Positions 53,125 to 62,648 of a stretch of 64,000 nucleotides of DNA are shown one piece after another. The notes beneath the pieces were generated by a model, which was given only the letters and a program-made list of their open reading frames with translations, ran no database searches and was not told the DNA's origin. Position 1 is the stretch's first letter. Each line of letters opens with the position of its first letter. The stretch comes from Terrimonas pollutisoli (lineage in GTDB: Bacteria > Bacteroidota > Bacteroidia > Chitinophagales > Chitinophagaceae): the NCBI RefSeq assembly GCF_029360765.1, contig NZ_JARKNA010000005.1:62001-126000 (forward strand), written 5' to 3'. Made by a program: the position numbers and the translations under genes.

Positions 53125-53562
53125 ATGAAAAAAGCATTCATCGGGCTGCTGATAGTAGCAGCCGGAGCAGCAACCTATTACCTGTTGCAAAAGGAAAACA
53201 ATCCTGCTACCAGCAATACTATTCAACAGGAAAAAATCATTGGCAAATGGAAACTGGATTCGTTATATACCTTGAAGGATTCTGCAAATAATTCCATGTT
53301 AGGCATTATCGGGATTATTGAGCCGGATCTAAAGAAGTATAAGTATGAATTTAAAAAAGACGGCGCCATTACACTTTCAGTTGGAGATTCGTTAACAGCA
53401 GATAGTTCCCGCTACGAATGGAATAAAAACGATCAATTTACCTGGATGGAGCATCCTGCTGATACAAGCGGCGAGCTGTTTACTATATCTCTTCTGAACA
53501 ACAATAACCTCAGGTTGCTTTCTGCTGACAGCGTTGTTTTGCAATTCACGAAAGTGAAATAA
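53125..53562 (+). CDS. Lipocalin-like exported protein
   Basis: 145 residues. A hydrophobic signal or anchor (residues 3-20, AFIGLLIVAAGAATYYL) is followed by IIGKWKLDSLYTLKDSAN, the G-x-W start of lipocalin-like proteins, and by YEFKKDGAITLSVGD and RYEWNKNDQFTWM. Ligand unknown. It lies 66 bp upstream of the VWA gene in the same direction. Confidence 0.65.
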   Translation: MKKAFIGLLIVAAGAATYYLLQKENNPATSNTIQQEKIIGKWKLDSLYTLKDSANNSMLGIIGIIEPDLKKYKYEFKKDGAITLSVGDSLTADSSRYEWNKNDQFTWMEHPADTSGELFTISLLNNNNLRLLSADSVVLQFTKVK

Positions 53563-53628
53563 AGGTTTACTCTTTTATGCAAAAACAAAGACAAAGCATC
53601 TCTTAATTACAACACAACACTTTTTGCC

Positions 53629-55353
53629 ATGAAAATATTACTTACTGTATTGGCAGCATTGCTGCTACTGATCTTTATTGCCTGTAATGAACGGGCAAAT
53701 ACAAATTCTTCAAAAGAAAAAGCAGACCACGTAGAGAAGGTGACAATAAAGAGTGTGACAATAGACCATCTCCAAAAACCTCCAACAGACGGTAAACCAT
53801 TTCCAAAAAATGAGGACGCAAAACTTGCACCTCCAATGATTGTAGAAGACAGGGAAATATCTGAGGTCAGGCAGGATGGTTTAGCTGACGAAGGAGTCGC
53901 TTTTATGAAAATTGAAGAAGAGAAAGAACATTTTAATACCGAAGAATATGACAATATCGTTGAAAATAAATTTTTTGCCGCTACACAAAATCCGCTTTCT
54001 ACTTTCTCCATTGATGTGGATGAAGCAGCTTACAGCAACGTACGCCGATATTTACAAAATGGCTCCATTCCCCCTGCAGGTGCAGTAAGGATAGAGGAAA
54101 TGATTAATTATTTTGAGTACACCTATCCCAAGCCGATGAGCGATGAACCATTCACTGTAAATACGGAAATGTCAGATTGCCCGTGGAATCAAAAGCACCG
54201 TTTGATACATATCGGCTTACAGGGAAAAGAAATTCCTGTTGAGAATCTACCGCCTGCCAACATCGTGTTTTTAATTGATGTATCCGGATCAATGGATGAA
54301 CCCAATAAGCTGCCACTAGTACAGGCGTCCATGAACATGCTAACCGACCAGCTTCGTGAAAAAGATAAGGTGGCAATTGTAGTATATGCCGGCAGTGCAG
54401 GGTTAGTGTTGCCGTCTACCAGCGGCACTAATAAGGTGAAAATAAAAGAAGCCATTAATAACCTGGAAGCCGGTGGATCAACTGCCGGTGGTGAAGGGAT
54501 AAAGCTGGCCTATAAAGTAGCCCGTGAAAACTTTTTGAAAGAAGGTAACAACCGCGTCATACTTGCAACAGATGGTGACTTCAATGTAGGGGTAAGCAGC
54601 GATGATGAAATGGTTAGATTAATAGAAACTGAAAGAAAATCCGGAGTCTTTCTTTCTGTATTGGGTTATGGAATGGGAAACTACAAAGACAGCAAAATGC
54701 AGCAATTGGCGGATAAAGGGAATGGCAATCACTCTTATATCGATAATATAAATGAAGCAAGAAAGGTGCTGGTAAACGAATTCGGAAGCACATTATTCAC
54801 CATCGCAAAAGATGTGAAGATCCAAATCGAGTTCAACCCCATTAATGTACAGGCTTACCGGCTGATAGGCTATGAAAACAGGATATTAGCTGATGAAGAC
54901 TTTAATGACGACACAAAAGACGCCGGTGAATTAGGCTCGGGACATACTGTTACCGCTCTCTATGAAGTGATACCTATGGGGATAAAAGATGATTTTACAA
55001 AATCGATTGATTCGCTAAAATATCAAAGCAATGAAAAAAGAATAACTGGCAATAGCAATGAGGTCATGACCATAAAACTTCGTTATAAACAACCAAATGG
55101 AGATATAAGTAAGTTAATTTCAAGTACAGTAAGAGACAACCATATTAACTTGAACAATACTTCCGACAATTTTAGATTTGCTGCCGCGGTTGCTGAATTC
55201 GGGTTGCTGCTGAGAAATTCAGCTTTCAAGCAACAATCAAACTACCAGCAGGTAATTGCTTTAGCTAAAAGTGCAAAAGGAAATGACATAAATGGTTATC
55301 GTTCAGAGTTTGTACAATTGGTGCAGTCGGCAGTTTCTCTAGCCAAAAATTGA
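53629..55353 (+). CDS. VWA / DUF3520 (YfbK-like) lipoprotein
   Basis: 574 residues. The signal ends in FIAC (Cys19), then NER. After an acidic stretch a conserved N-terminal YfbK segment begins (FSIDVDEAAYSNVRRYLQNG). The VWA domain (about 225-395) has the MIDAS site FLIDVSGSMDEPNK and ATDGDFNVG. The C-terminal part (about 400-574) is DUF3520 (FNPINVQAYRLIGYENR). The family is secreted and surface-linked; it binds a ligand through a divalent metal. A strong hairpin follows. Confidence 0.9.
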   Translation: MKILLTVLAALLLLIFIACNERANTNSSKEKADHVEKVTIKSVTIDHLQKPPTDGKPFPKNEDAKLAPPMIVEDREISEVRQDGLADEGVAFMKIEEEKEHFNTEEYDNIVENKFFAATQNPLSTFSIDVDEAAYSNVRRYLQNGSIPPAGAVRIEEMINYFEYTYPKPMSDEPFTVNTEMSDCPWNQKHRLIHIGLQGKEIPVENLPPANIVFLIDVSGSMDEPNKLPLVQASMNMLTDQLREKDKVAIVVYAGSAGLVLPSTSGTNKVKIKEAINNLEAGGSTAGGEGIKLAYKVARENFLKEGNNRVILATDGDFNVGVSSDDEMVRLIETERKSGVFLSVLGYGMGNYKDSKMQQLADKGNGNHSYIDNINEARKVLVNEFGSTLFTIAKDVKIQIEFNPINVQAYRLIGYENRILADEDFNDDTKDAGELGSGHTVTALYEVIPMGIKDDFTKSIDSLKYQSNEKRITGNSNEVMTIKLRYKQPNGDISKLISSTVRDNHINLNNTSDNFRFAAAVAEFGLLLRNSAFKQQSNYQQVIALAKSAKGNDINGYRSEFVQLVQSAVSLAKN

Positions 55354-55368
55354 TCGTTTTGATTTTTT

Positions 55369-55406
55369 AAATTGGAGACATGTGTCAACTCATGTCTCCA
55401 ATTTTT
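55369..55406 (+). terminator. Terminator after the VWA gene
   Basis: AAATTGGAGACATG / CATGTCTCCAATTT (14-bp perfect stem, 8-nt loop) followed by TT. Confidence 0.85.
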
Positions 55407-55411
55407 GTCAC

Positions 55412-55419
55412 TAAATTTG
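55412..55419 (+). promoter_or_regulatory. Possible -7 box for the sirtuin gene
   Basis: TAAATTTG matches TAnnTTTG and lies only 4 bp before ATG 55424, suggesting a leaderless start. The upstream terminator occupies the place of a -33 box, so the match is weak. Confidence 0.35.
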
Positions 55420-55423
55420 ATTC

Positions 55424-56116
55424 ATGACAAAAAAGAAATTAGTTGTTCTTACCGGTGCCGGCATCAGTGCTGAAAGTGGTTTAAAAACATTTCGTGACAG
55501 CGACGGGCTTTGGGAAGGCTATGATGTCACAGAAGTGGCTACTCCAAGAGCATGGAGAAAAAATCCGCAGTTAGTCCTTGATTTTTATAATATGCGCCGC
55601 AGGGATGTGGCAGCAGCAAAGCCTAATGCGGCGCATATTGGTCTCGCCGCATTGGAAAAAGATTTTGACGTAACGATCATCACGCAAAATATTGATGACT
55701 TGCACGAGAGAGGAGGTTCTACTAAGGTGATGCACTTGCATGGTGAAATATTTAAAATGAGAAGCGAACGGGACCACGGTCTCATCTATGATATCCGCAC
55801 CGATATGAAATTAGGGGATAAGGCTGAAGACGGCGCCCAACTTCGACCTAATATTGTTTGGTTCGAAGAACCTGTCCCCATGATAGAAGAAGCAATACCA
55901 GTGGCAAACAGTGCCGACATCTTTGTGGTGGCAGGTACTTCATTGGTTGTTTACCCGGCAGCAGGCCTGGTTAACTATGTACCTGCTTTTACTCCAAAAT
56001 TTATTATTGACAAACGTGTACCTGACACCAATCACGTCAGGAACCTAACCGTTATCGAAAAACCGGCAACGGAAGGTATAAAGGAGTTACAGTTATTACT
56101 AAACCAATTGATCTAA
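55424..56116 (+). CDS. Sir2-family NAD-dependent deacylase (zinc-less, class III-like)
   Basis: 230 residues. GAGISAESGLKTFRDSDGLW is the NAD-binding start; TQNIDDLHERGGS and HLHGEIFKMRS carry the catalytic His106. LVVYPAAGLVNY completes the fold. FYNMRRRD gives Tyr55 and Arg58, the pair that binds the acidic acyl group in SIRT5/CobB-type desuccinylases. The four zinc cysteines are missing: the region after HGEIF reads RSERDHG and has no CxxC, as in many Bacteroidota sirtuins. It overlaps the next gene by 4 bp. Confidence 0.9.
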   Translation: MTKKKLVVLTGAGISAESGLKTFRDSDGLWEGYDVTEVATPRAWRKNPQLVLDFYNMRRRDVAAAKPNAAHIGLAALEKDFDVTIITQNIDDLHERGGSTKVMHLHGEIFKMRSERDHGLIYDIRTDMKLGDKAEDGAQLRPNIVWFEEPVPMIEEAIPVANSADIFVVAGTSLVVYPAAGLVNYVPAFTPKFIIDKRVPDTNHVRNLTVIEKPATEGIKELQLLLNQLI

Positions 56117-57450
56117 GAATACTGCTCGTCAAATTTTATATCTGCCAGCTCCAATTCTTTCAACACGGGTTCGTAAATTTCTTTTATTGTTGGAATGTGC
56201 AGGCCCGGCGTTTTTATAGTTCCATTCAATATCAGTTTAGCTGCAATTCCCAATGGTAACCCCACTGTTTTGGCCATGGCTGTACGCAAACTGTTTTCTC
56301 CTTTCACTACCAGTGAGCTTTTTATTGCCGATTGAACGCCATTTATTTCATAAACAAATTCATGAAGCATTACGATCATATCGCTGTCATGAGGTTGCAG
56401 GGCGAGATTGTTTTCTAACGCATATTGCATTATATCCGCAGCGCTGAAAAGATTGGAAGGAACTCTGTCATTACTCAGCAATCCAATAAATGCAAACATT
56501 TTTTTGATCAATGCTTCCTCTTCCGCCGGTGCATATCGTTTTAAAAAATCATCAAAGCTCGTTGCATCAGTATGCAGTGCAATGGTTTTGTCGAGCCAAT
56601 TTTTAAAACTACAATTCTTTTCATTAGCTAATACGGCTGATTTCTCTTCATCTGTTAATGCCGCCTTCACTACGTAATTCCATGCCTTGCAAAAATCAGG
56701 ATGTCGCAATGTTGTCCGCATAAAAGTGGCTGTTTCTTCTAAACCGTAAACCGGTATATAAGAGAGTGAATCCCTGTTGGGGTAAAAAGCAAAATCACCC
56801 AAACCTGGAACCGTTACCATTTCATCATTGTCAAAAAGTTTCTCATAAGGCACTTTACACACTTCATTATCCTGTTTGTAAACCGCACCGGCTTTTCCTG
56901 CCATTACGATATTGCGGGGATTCCAGCTTATTTTATAATGCCAGGGGTTGTCATCACTCTCAGGCGCTACCAATCCGCCGCAATGTGATTTGAATGAAAT
57001 GATTTTTCCACCCTTTGCATGAATTTCATCAATAATTTTCATGGCACTCATATGATCGATGCCGGGATCCAACCCCATTTCGCACAAAAAAATCAATTGC
57101 TTGCCTGCTATTGCAGTTTTCAGTCTTTGAATATGTTCATCAACATAGGATGCAGTAAGCAGGTGCTTGGAAAAATGAACACAGTCATGCGCAACTTCGC
57201 TATGCAATACGGGTGGTAGCATAGAAATGACAATATCAGCAGCAGCGATCTTTTTTCGACGCTGCTCCCCATCCATTATATCAAACGAAACAGGCGTGCC
57301 AAAAGGAGAGTCGTTAATTTTGTCGATAGCCAGTTGCAGGTTGGCATCGGCTACGGTTACATGCCATTTTTCTTTTTTTGCATTGGCCAATAAATAATCG
57401 ATTAGCACTGTTGCAGATTTTCCTGCTCCAAACAACATGATTTGCTTCAT
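56113..57450 (-). CDS. Saccharopine dehydrogenase family protein
   Basis: 445 residues, typical for LYS9/LYS1-like two-domain enzymes. Rossmann motif LFGAGKSATVLIDYLL, then ADIVISMLPPVLHSEVAHDC and CEMGLDPGIDHMSAMKIIDE (the conserved D-P-G-x-D-H block). The C-terminal Saccharop_dh_C domain begins around residue 125. It would oxidise saccharopine or a related amine in lysine metabolism, or have another NAD-dependent role. It overlaps the sirtuin stop by 4 bp, tail to tail. Confidence 0.88.
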   Translation of the reverse strand: MKQIMLFGAGKSATVLIDYLLANAKKEKWHVTVADANLQLAIDKINDSPFGTPVSFDIMDGEQRRKKIAAADIVISMLPPVLHSEVAHDCVHFSKHLLTASYVDEHIQRLKTAIAGKQLIFLCEMGLDPGIDHMSAMKIIDEIHAKGGKIISFKSHCGGLVAPESDDNPWHYKISWNPRNIVMAGKAGAVYKQDNEVCKVPYEKLFDNDEMVTVPGLGDFAFYPNRDSLSYIPVYGLEETATFMRTTLRHPDFCKAWNYVVKAALTDEEKSAVLANEKNCSFKNWLDKTIALHTDATSFDDFLKRYAPAEEEALIKKMFAFIGLLSNDRVPSNLFSAADIMQYALENNLALQPHDSDMIVMLHEFVYEINGVQSAIKSSLVVKGENSLRTAMAKTVGLPLGIAAKLILNGTIKTPGLHIPTIKEIYEPVLKELELADIKFDEQYS

Positions 57451-57544
57451 GCGACAAATATCAGGATAAATCCGTTGGCACTTTATTTGGGAGTTTATAA
57501 CAGGTACTATTATTAAAAAGAATTAATGATTAAATGACCCTTTT

Positions 57545-58120
57545 ATGAAAAAAACAATTTTGTTCTTATTCCTTTTGGCTGGTTCTGCTACATATGCGCA
57601 AAGTGTGACGGCGGGTATTAAAGCAGGAGCTAATATTTCCAACTTCAGCGGCGGAGATTTTGATGCAGTAAAGAAAAAAGCAATCGTTGGTTTTCACGGT
57701 GGTGGCTTTTTAAACTTTTCGTTTGGGGCATTATCTCTACAACCGGAGGCATTGATCTCAACGCAGGGTGCCCGAATTGATAGCGCAAACAGAAGCTATG
57801 ATTGGAAGCTGACTTATCTCACCGTACCCGTTATGTTGAAACTGAGATCGCCGGCTGGCTTTTATGCGGAAGCCGGACCACAGGTTGGTTTTAAATTAAG
57901 TGAAAATGTAAGCGATGAAACCATTGGTGATTTCGCCAAAAACCTTGACCTGTCTGCCGCCGCGGGATTAGGTTTTCAAACAAAAGGTGGTCTTGGTATC
58001 GGGGCCCGTTACCTGGTAGGGCTGTCCAAGGTAGGTGACTTTGAACCTTCATCCGGTATTGATCCTGATTTTAAAAACAGTGTGATACAGGTGGGTCTTT
58101 CCATCGGGCTGGGAAAATAG
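57545..58120 (+). CDS. Porin-family outer membrane beta-barrel protein
   Basis: 191 residues. Signal peptide ends YAQ. The mature protein has strands typical of PorT-family barrels: VTAGIKAGANISNFSG, FHGGGFLNFSFGALSLQPEA, YLTVPVMLKLRSPAGFYAEAG, and a final strand VIQVGLSIGLGK ending the chain. It belongs in the outer membrane. A terminator follows. Confidence 0.85.
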   Translation: MKKTILFLFLLAGSATYAQSVTAGIKAGANISNFSGGDFDAVKKKAIVGFHGGGFLNFSFGALSLQPEALISTQGARIDSANRSYDWKLTYLTVPVMLKLRSPAGFYAEAGPQVGFKLSENVSDETIGDFAKNLDLSAAAGLGFQTKGGLGIGARYLVGLSKVGDFEPSSGIDPDFKNSVIQVGLSIGLGK

Positions 58121-58148
58121 ATTAAGTAATTTCCTTTTTTTAATCCAT

Positions 58149-58187
58149 GAGTCAACGGTACAATGAATATCCGTTGGCTCTTTTTTT
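58149..58187 (+). terminator. Terminator after the beta-barrel gene
   Basis: GAGTCAACGG / CCGTTGGCTC with one G-T pair, 12-nt loop, then seven T. Confidence 0.8.
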
Positions 58188-58299
58188 AAGCAATTAGCAG
58201 CTTTGACCAGAACAAATAAATTTTACATAGACAAACCGAAGGGAAGAGATAACAAAGCGATGTGTTTAACAACATCACTTTTTCATCGTTTAATTTTTA

Positions 58300-59643
58300 T
58301 CAGTAACGGCCGGCAACATCACCGGCACTTTGCTTACTGTCAATGTTGATGATTTTGTAAGAAACTTTTATACCCCGGTTGGTATCTGGTATCCGGATAG
58401 TAGCGGAAGAATTCGCGGCGATGGATTTGAAGTTGATATTTTCTGTGCGTAAAGGTTCTTCACTTGGTTTCAGGTATTGCAATTCTACAATCACATGATC
58501 CAATTCGTATTTCGAATTGTTGGTGACCGTCAGGTAGAGGTTCCGGATGCCGCCAAAGGCTACTATTTTATAATCATTACTGGATACTGAAACCTGGTCA
58601 CGCAAACTAGTCTTGTTTGTTTTTACCTGTGCTGATTTTTCTTCGGTTACAGCGGCGATGTTTTCATCGGCAATTCTCAGTTTCCTGCTTCTCTCGCCGG
58701 TGATTTCATCAACCCCGGATGATGGCGGAGTTTGCCGGTTATCAAAAACGGGTTTTTGTTTGGGAACAATCAGCATCGTTTCCTTCCTGATCCTTAACGT
58801 AGTTTTTTCTTCACCCGTATTGCCGGGCTGATTATAATTCGCTACACCCTCCTCATTTTTTTTGATAACGGTAGCAGGAGACAATTCGTTCGCCGGTTCA
58901 TTTTGTGTTCCCGGTTGCTCTTCAGCCGGCTGGCTAAGCGCAGTATGGGTGACAGCTGTATTTGTCTTCACCATTTCATTGGTAACCTTATCTTCTTTCC
59001 CGTTATTGGAACGGATGGCGAGGCCCGCCAGGACGCCCACGACTATAAGCCCAACAACAACACCCGCTTTTTTTGCCCAACCTAACCAGATGGTTTTTTT
59101 GGCCATCCTGCTTCTACGATCCTGCAGCGTTTTTACATACATTTCTTTGATCTCATCAAGAGGTTGTGAGTATTTTATTTCTGCAACAGGGGCTGTTTCC
59201 GTAATGGAAATAACAGGCGGGGGAGTCATCTCTTTTTGAGGCTCTTTTTTCGCTGGTCTTTCAGCTACTACCGGCCTTTCGGTTACAACTTGCTTTTGAT
59301 TGGGAAGTGTTACAAACACGGAACGTTTAGGTGAGAATGCCGGCTCTTCTTTTTTTTCTATCGGGGCATATTTTAAATACTCTTCTTTGACGGGTGGTTC
59401 TTCTTTAATTTCAGCCTTTGGTTCACTTTCCGGTTCATTTCTTTTAAAAAAACGATCGAAGGGTTGTTCTTCAACCACGGGGGCAAAAGGTTTCAGCTCC
59501 TCGATTTCACAGGGATAACGCCAGGCAGCACTTCTGCCTTCCACCCAGATAAGATCATAGGGTTTTAATCCGGCTTTTCTTAGGTCTTCCACCGAGAATG
59601 GACCAGATTCCTTATTATCACGAAGCAATAAATAGCTTGCCAT
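58300..59643 (-). CDS. GYF-domain (DUF4339) single-span membrane protein
   Basis: 447 residues. Residues 1-50 are a GYF_2/DUF4339 domain (YLLLRDNKESGPFSVEDLRKAGLKPYDLIW). Residues about 55-160 are Pro/Glu/Lys-rich and disordered. One TM helix lies at 193-211 (AGVVVGLIVVGVLAGLAI). After more disordered sequence, residues about 345-447 form a beta-rich domain (IRNLYLTVTNNSKYELDHVIVELQYL) with SSATIRIPDTNRGIKV. GYF_2 domains bind Pro-rich peptides at a membrane. Function is unknown. Confidence 0.8.
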   Translation of the reverse strand: MASYLLLRDNKESGPFSVEDLRKAGLKPYDLIWVEGRSAAWRYPCEIEELKPFAPVVEEQPFDRFFKRNEPESEPKAEIKEEPPVKEEYLKYAPIEKKEEPAFSPKRSVFVTLPNQKQVVTERPVVAERPAKKEPQKEMTPPPVISITETAPVAEIKYSQPLDEIKEMYVKTLQDRRSRMAKKTIWLGWAKKAGVVVGLIVVGVLAGLAIRSNNGKEDKVTNEMVKTNTAVTHTALSQPAEEQPGTQNEPANELSPATVIKKNEEGVANYNQPGNTGEEKTTLRIRKETMLIVPKQKPVFDNRQTPPSSGVDEITGERSRKLRIADENIAAVTEEKSAQVKTNKTSLRDQVSVSSNDYKIVAFGGIRNLYLTVTNNSKYELDHVIVELQYLKPSEEPLRTENINFKSIAANSSATIRIPDTNRGIKVSYKIINIDSKQSAGDVAGRY

Positions 59644-59892
59644 TTATGGGTTCTCTTTGGTAGTGCTAAGTAAACGAAAATTTATGCCGCCAAGTGCCAA
59701 AGGCTTGTTATAAATCAAGAGTTCTAACAGTTCAACAATAATCCACAAGGGTGGAAAAATAGGGTAAAAAACAGTTTCTTTTATCAGGTTTTGAGCTTCA
59801 AAAAAGGTAGATTTGCCAGCCTTTGAAAACCCTTTATTCATAAGGACTTATTACAAAAAAACAATCGTTTAAACAGTCACGAAAAAGAGCAC

Positions 59893-62475
59893 ATGGAAGA
59901 TAATTTTGAACCCCAGGAAACCAGCGACATTAACAGGATCATCCCCGTTAATATAGAAGAGCAAATGAAGACGGCCTATATCGACTATTCGATGTCGGTA
60001 ATTGTGGGCCGTGCATTGCCTGATATCAGAGATGGCTTAAAGCCTGTTCATCGCCGGATTCTTTTTGCGATGAATGAATTGGGATTGCGATCCAACCGCC
60101 CGTTTAAAAAATCAGCCCGTGTCGTAGGAGAGGTGTTGGGTAAATATCACCCGCATGGCGATATGTCTGTTTATCACGCTATGGCACGTATGGCCCAGCA
60201 ATGGAACATGCGGTACATGATGGTAGACGGCCAAGGTAACTTTGGTAATGAAGATGGTGATGGCCCGGCGGCTATGCGTTATACAGAGGTAAGACTACAG
60301 AAGATTGCCGAGTATATGTTGGAAGATCTTGACAAAGACACTGTCGACTTCCAACTCAACTTTGATGATTCAGAGAAAGAACCCACGATTTTACCAACAC
60401 GTATTCCTTACCTGATTATAAACGGTTCCAGTGGAATCGCAGTCGGTATGGCTACGAATATTATGCCGCACAACCTGTCTGAAGTAATAGATGGCTGCGT
60501 TGCATTTATTGATAACCGGCAGATAACGGTAGAAGAGTTAATGCAGCATGTAAAGGCTCCTGATTTTCCAACAGGTGGCATCATCTATGGAATGGAAGGT
60601 GTTAAAGCGGCGATGCAAACCGGTCGTGGCCGTGTGGTATTGCGTGGCAAGTTGCATGTAGATGCAAAACCAAGTGGCCGTGAGCAAATCATTATCACCC
60701 AGGTGCCATACCAGGTAAACAGGGATGAACTCACTAACCGCATTGGTGTGTTGGTAAATGAAAAAGTCATTGAAGGCGTTGCTCATGTCAACAATGAATC
60801 AAACAATAAAGAAGGAACCCGCATTGTAATCGATTTGAAAAGAGATGGCGTTCCTAATTTGATCATCAACCAGCTGTATAAGCATACCGATCTTCAAACT
60901 TCCTATGGCATCAACAATGTAGCGATCGTAAAAGGACGTCCGCGGACACTGAACATAAAAGAAATGATCAGTGAGTTCGTGGAGTTTCGTCATGAAGTGG
61001 TCGTTCGCCGTACACAATATGAATTAAGAGAAGCAGAGAAAAGAGCCCATATCTTAAAGGGTTACTTGATAGCCCTGGATCACCTCGATGAAGTGATAGC
61101 CCTGATCCGTGCTTCGGCTACACCTGACGTAGCTAAAGATAATTTAATCAACGCTGGTTGGGGACTGGATGAGATACAAGCCAAAGCCATCCTGGAGTTG
61201 CGCCTGCAACGGTTGACAGGAATGGAAAGAGAAAAGATAAAAGAAGAGCATGATGAACTGATGAAACTCATTGCACATTTAAAAGAAATTTTGGCCAACG
61301 AGGTAATGCGTTTTGATATCATCAAGACCGAATTGTTGGAAGTGAAGGATAAATTTGGTGACGAAAGAAGAACAGAAATCACTTATCTCGATGATGAGAT
61401 GAGTCTCAAAGACCTGATCAAAGAAGAGGATGTGGTGATCACCATTTCGCATTTGGGTTATATCAAACGTACACCGGCTGAAGATTACAGGGCGCAAAAA
61501 CGTGGTGGCCGCGGAGCTATGGGTGGAAGAACAAGAGATGAGGATTATATTGAACACCTTTTTGTAGCGTCTACGCATCACACCCTTTTATTTTTTACCG
61601 AGAAAGGAAGATGTTACTGGTTGAATGTATACCAGGTACCGGAAGGAGAGAAGGCTGGTAAAGGCAGAGCCATACAAAACCTGATTCAAATTCCATCCGA
61701 CGACAAAGTAAGAGCCATCATTGATGTACAGGATCTGAAAGATGAAGAATTCGTCAACTCGCATAATATCGTACTTTGTACCAAGAAAGGTATTATCAAA
61801 AAAACAGAGCTGCAGGATTTCAGCCGTCCCCGTTTAACCGGAGTAAATGCTATCAATATCATAGAAGGCGATGAGTTGCTCGAAGCAAGAATGACTGATG
61901 GCAAATGCGAGATCATGATGGGAGTGAAGAGTGGCAGAGCCATCCGTTTTTCCGAAGAAAAAGTAAGAGCGACAGGCCGTGGAGCTATTGGCGTTGCCGG
62001 TATTGAAGTAGAGGACGTTACAGATGAAGTAGTTGGTATGATTTGTGTAAATCCAGAAACGGATGCATCAAAAACGGTGTTGGTGGTCAGTGAAAAAGGT
62101 TATGGAAAAAGAACGAAAGTGGATGAATACCGTTACACCAACCGCGGCGGAAAAGGAGTCAAAACTATCAGTGTAACAGAAAAGACAGGTAAGCTGGTAG
62201 GCTTGCTTGCCGTGGACGAATCCCAGGATATGATGATTACCTGTAAAAGCGGCGTTACCATCCGGATGAAGGTGGCTGATATCAGTGAACAGGGAAGGGC
62301 CACACAGGGTGTGAAGCTGATCCGTCTCGATAATGGAGATGAAATTGCCGCCATTACCCAGCTGGATGACCAGGATCAACCCGAAAATGAAACGGCGAAC
62401 GGCGAAGGAAATGGGCTGCCTGACGCAACGAATGGAAATGAAAATTCATCTTTGGATGATACAACGGAACAGTAA
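59893..62475 (+). CDS. gyrA: DNA gyrase subunit A
   Basis: 860 residues. [20 protein letters not shown] and [13 protein letters not shown] open the breakage-reunion domain; [10 protein letters not shown] gives the catalytic Tyr130. The C-terminal domain has the GyrA box AQKRGGRG at about residue 535 and six-blade pinwheel repeats, which distinguishes it from ParC. In [17 protein letters not shown] the positions matching E. coli Ser83 and Asp87 are Met91 and His95. It negatively supercoils DNA with GyrB. An acidic NE-rich tail follows. Confidence 0.95.
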   Translation: MEDNFEPQETSDINRIIPVNIEEQMKTAYIDYSMSVIVGRALPDIRDGLKPVHRRILFAMNELGLRSNRPFKKSARVVGEVLGKYHPHGDMSVYHAMARMAQQWNMRYMMVDGQGNFGNEDGDGPAAMRYTEVRLQKIAEYMLEDLDKDTVDFQLNFDDSEKEPTILPTRIPYLIINGSSGIAVGMATNIMPHNLSEVIDGCVAFIDNRQITVEELMQHVKAPDFPTGGIIYGMEGVKAAMQTGRGRVVLRGKLHVDAKPSGREQIIITQVPYQVNRDELTNRIGVLVNEKVIEGVAHVNNESNNKEGTRIVIDLKRDGVPNLIINQLYKHTDLQTSYGINNVAIVKGRPRTLNIKEMISEFVEFRHEVVVRRTQYELREAEKRAHILKGYLIALDHLDEVIALIRASATPDVAKDNLINAGWGLDEIQAKAILELRLQRLTGMEREKIKEEHDELMKLIAHLKEILANEVMRFDIIKTELLEVKDKFGDERRTEITYLDDEMSLKDLIKEEDVVITISHLGYIKRTPAEDYRAQKRGGRGAMGGRTRDEDYIEHLFVASTHHTLLFFTEKGRCYWLNVYQVPEGEKAGKGRAIQNLIQIPSDDKVRAIIDVQDLKDEEFVNSHNIVLCTKKGIIKKTELQDFSRPRLTGVNAINIIEGDELLEARMTDGKCEIMMGVKSGRAIRFSEEKVRATGRGAIGVAGIEVEDVTDEVVGMICVNPETDASKTVLVVSEKGYGKRTKVDEYRYTNRGGKGVKTISVTEKTGKLVGLLAVDESQDMMITCKSGVTIRMKVADISEQGRATQGVKLIRLDNGDEIAAITQLDDQDQPENETANGEGNGLPDATNGNENSSLDDTTEQ

Positions 62476-62566
62476 AAGAAATTTTATCAATTTAAATTTG
62501 AAAAAATGAGCCGGCTGTGGAATTGCCCAATGGCTCAAAAACAATAACAAAAAACATATGAAATGA

Positions 62567-62588
62567 GTCCCGACGTTTATAGTCGGAC
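62567..62588. repeat. Palindromic repeat A (GTCCCGAC type)
   Basis: GTCCCGAC, GTTTATA, GTCGGAC: inverted arms with one bulged C. It lies 8 bp upstream of a second palindrome in the gap after gyrA. Similar CCCGAC-rich palindromes are recalled from other Bacteroidota genomes. Confidence 0.55.
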
Positions 62589-62596
62589 GAATTCCA

Positions 62597-62615
62597 TCCC
62601 GAAACAAGTTCGGGA
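62597..62615. repeat. Palindromic repeat B (TCCCGAAACAAGTTCGGGA type)
   Basis: TCCCGAA, ACAAG, TTCGGGA: perfect 7-bp arms. It lies 33 bp before ATG 62649 and may overlap the promoter region of the TPR gene. Confidence 0.65.
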
Positions 62616-62648
62616 CAAGTTTTGGCTAAAAACAATAAAAAATAACAA

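Noticed and set aside
59644..59841. 65-codon minus-strand ORF between the GYF gene and gyrA
   Set aside because: Hydrophobic stretch only; no start context or conservation seen, so not called.
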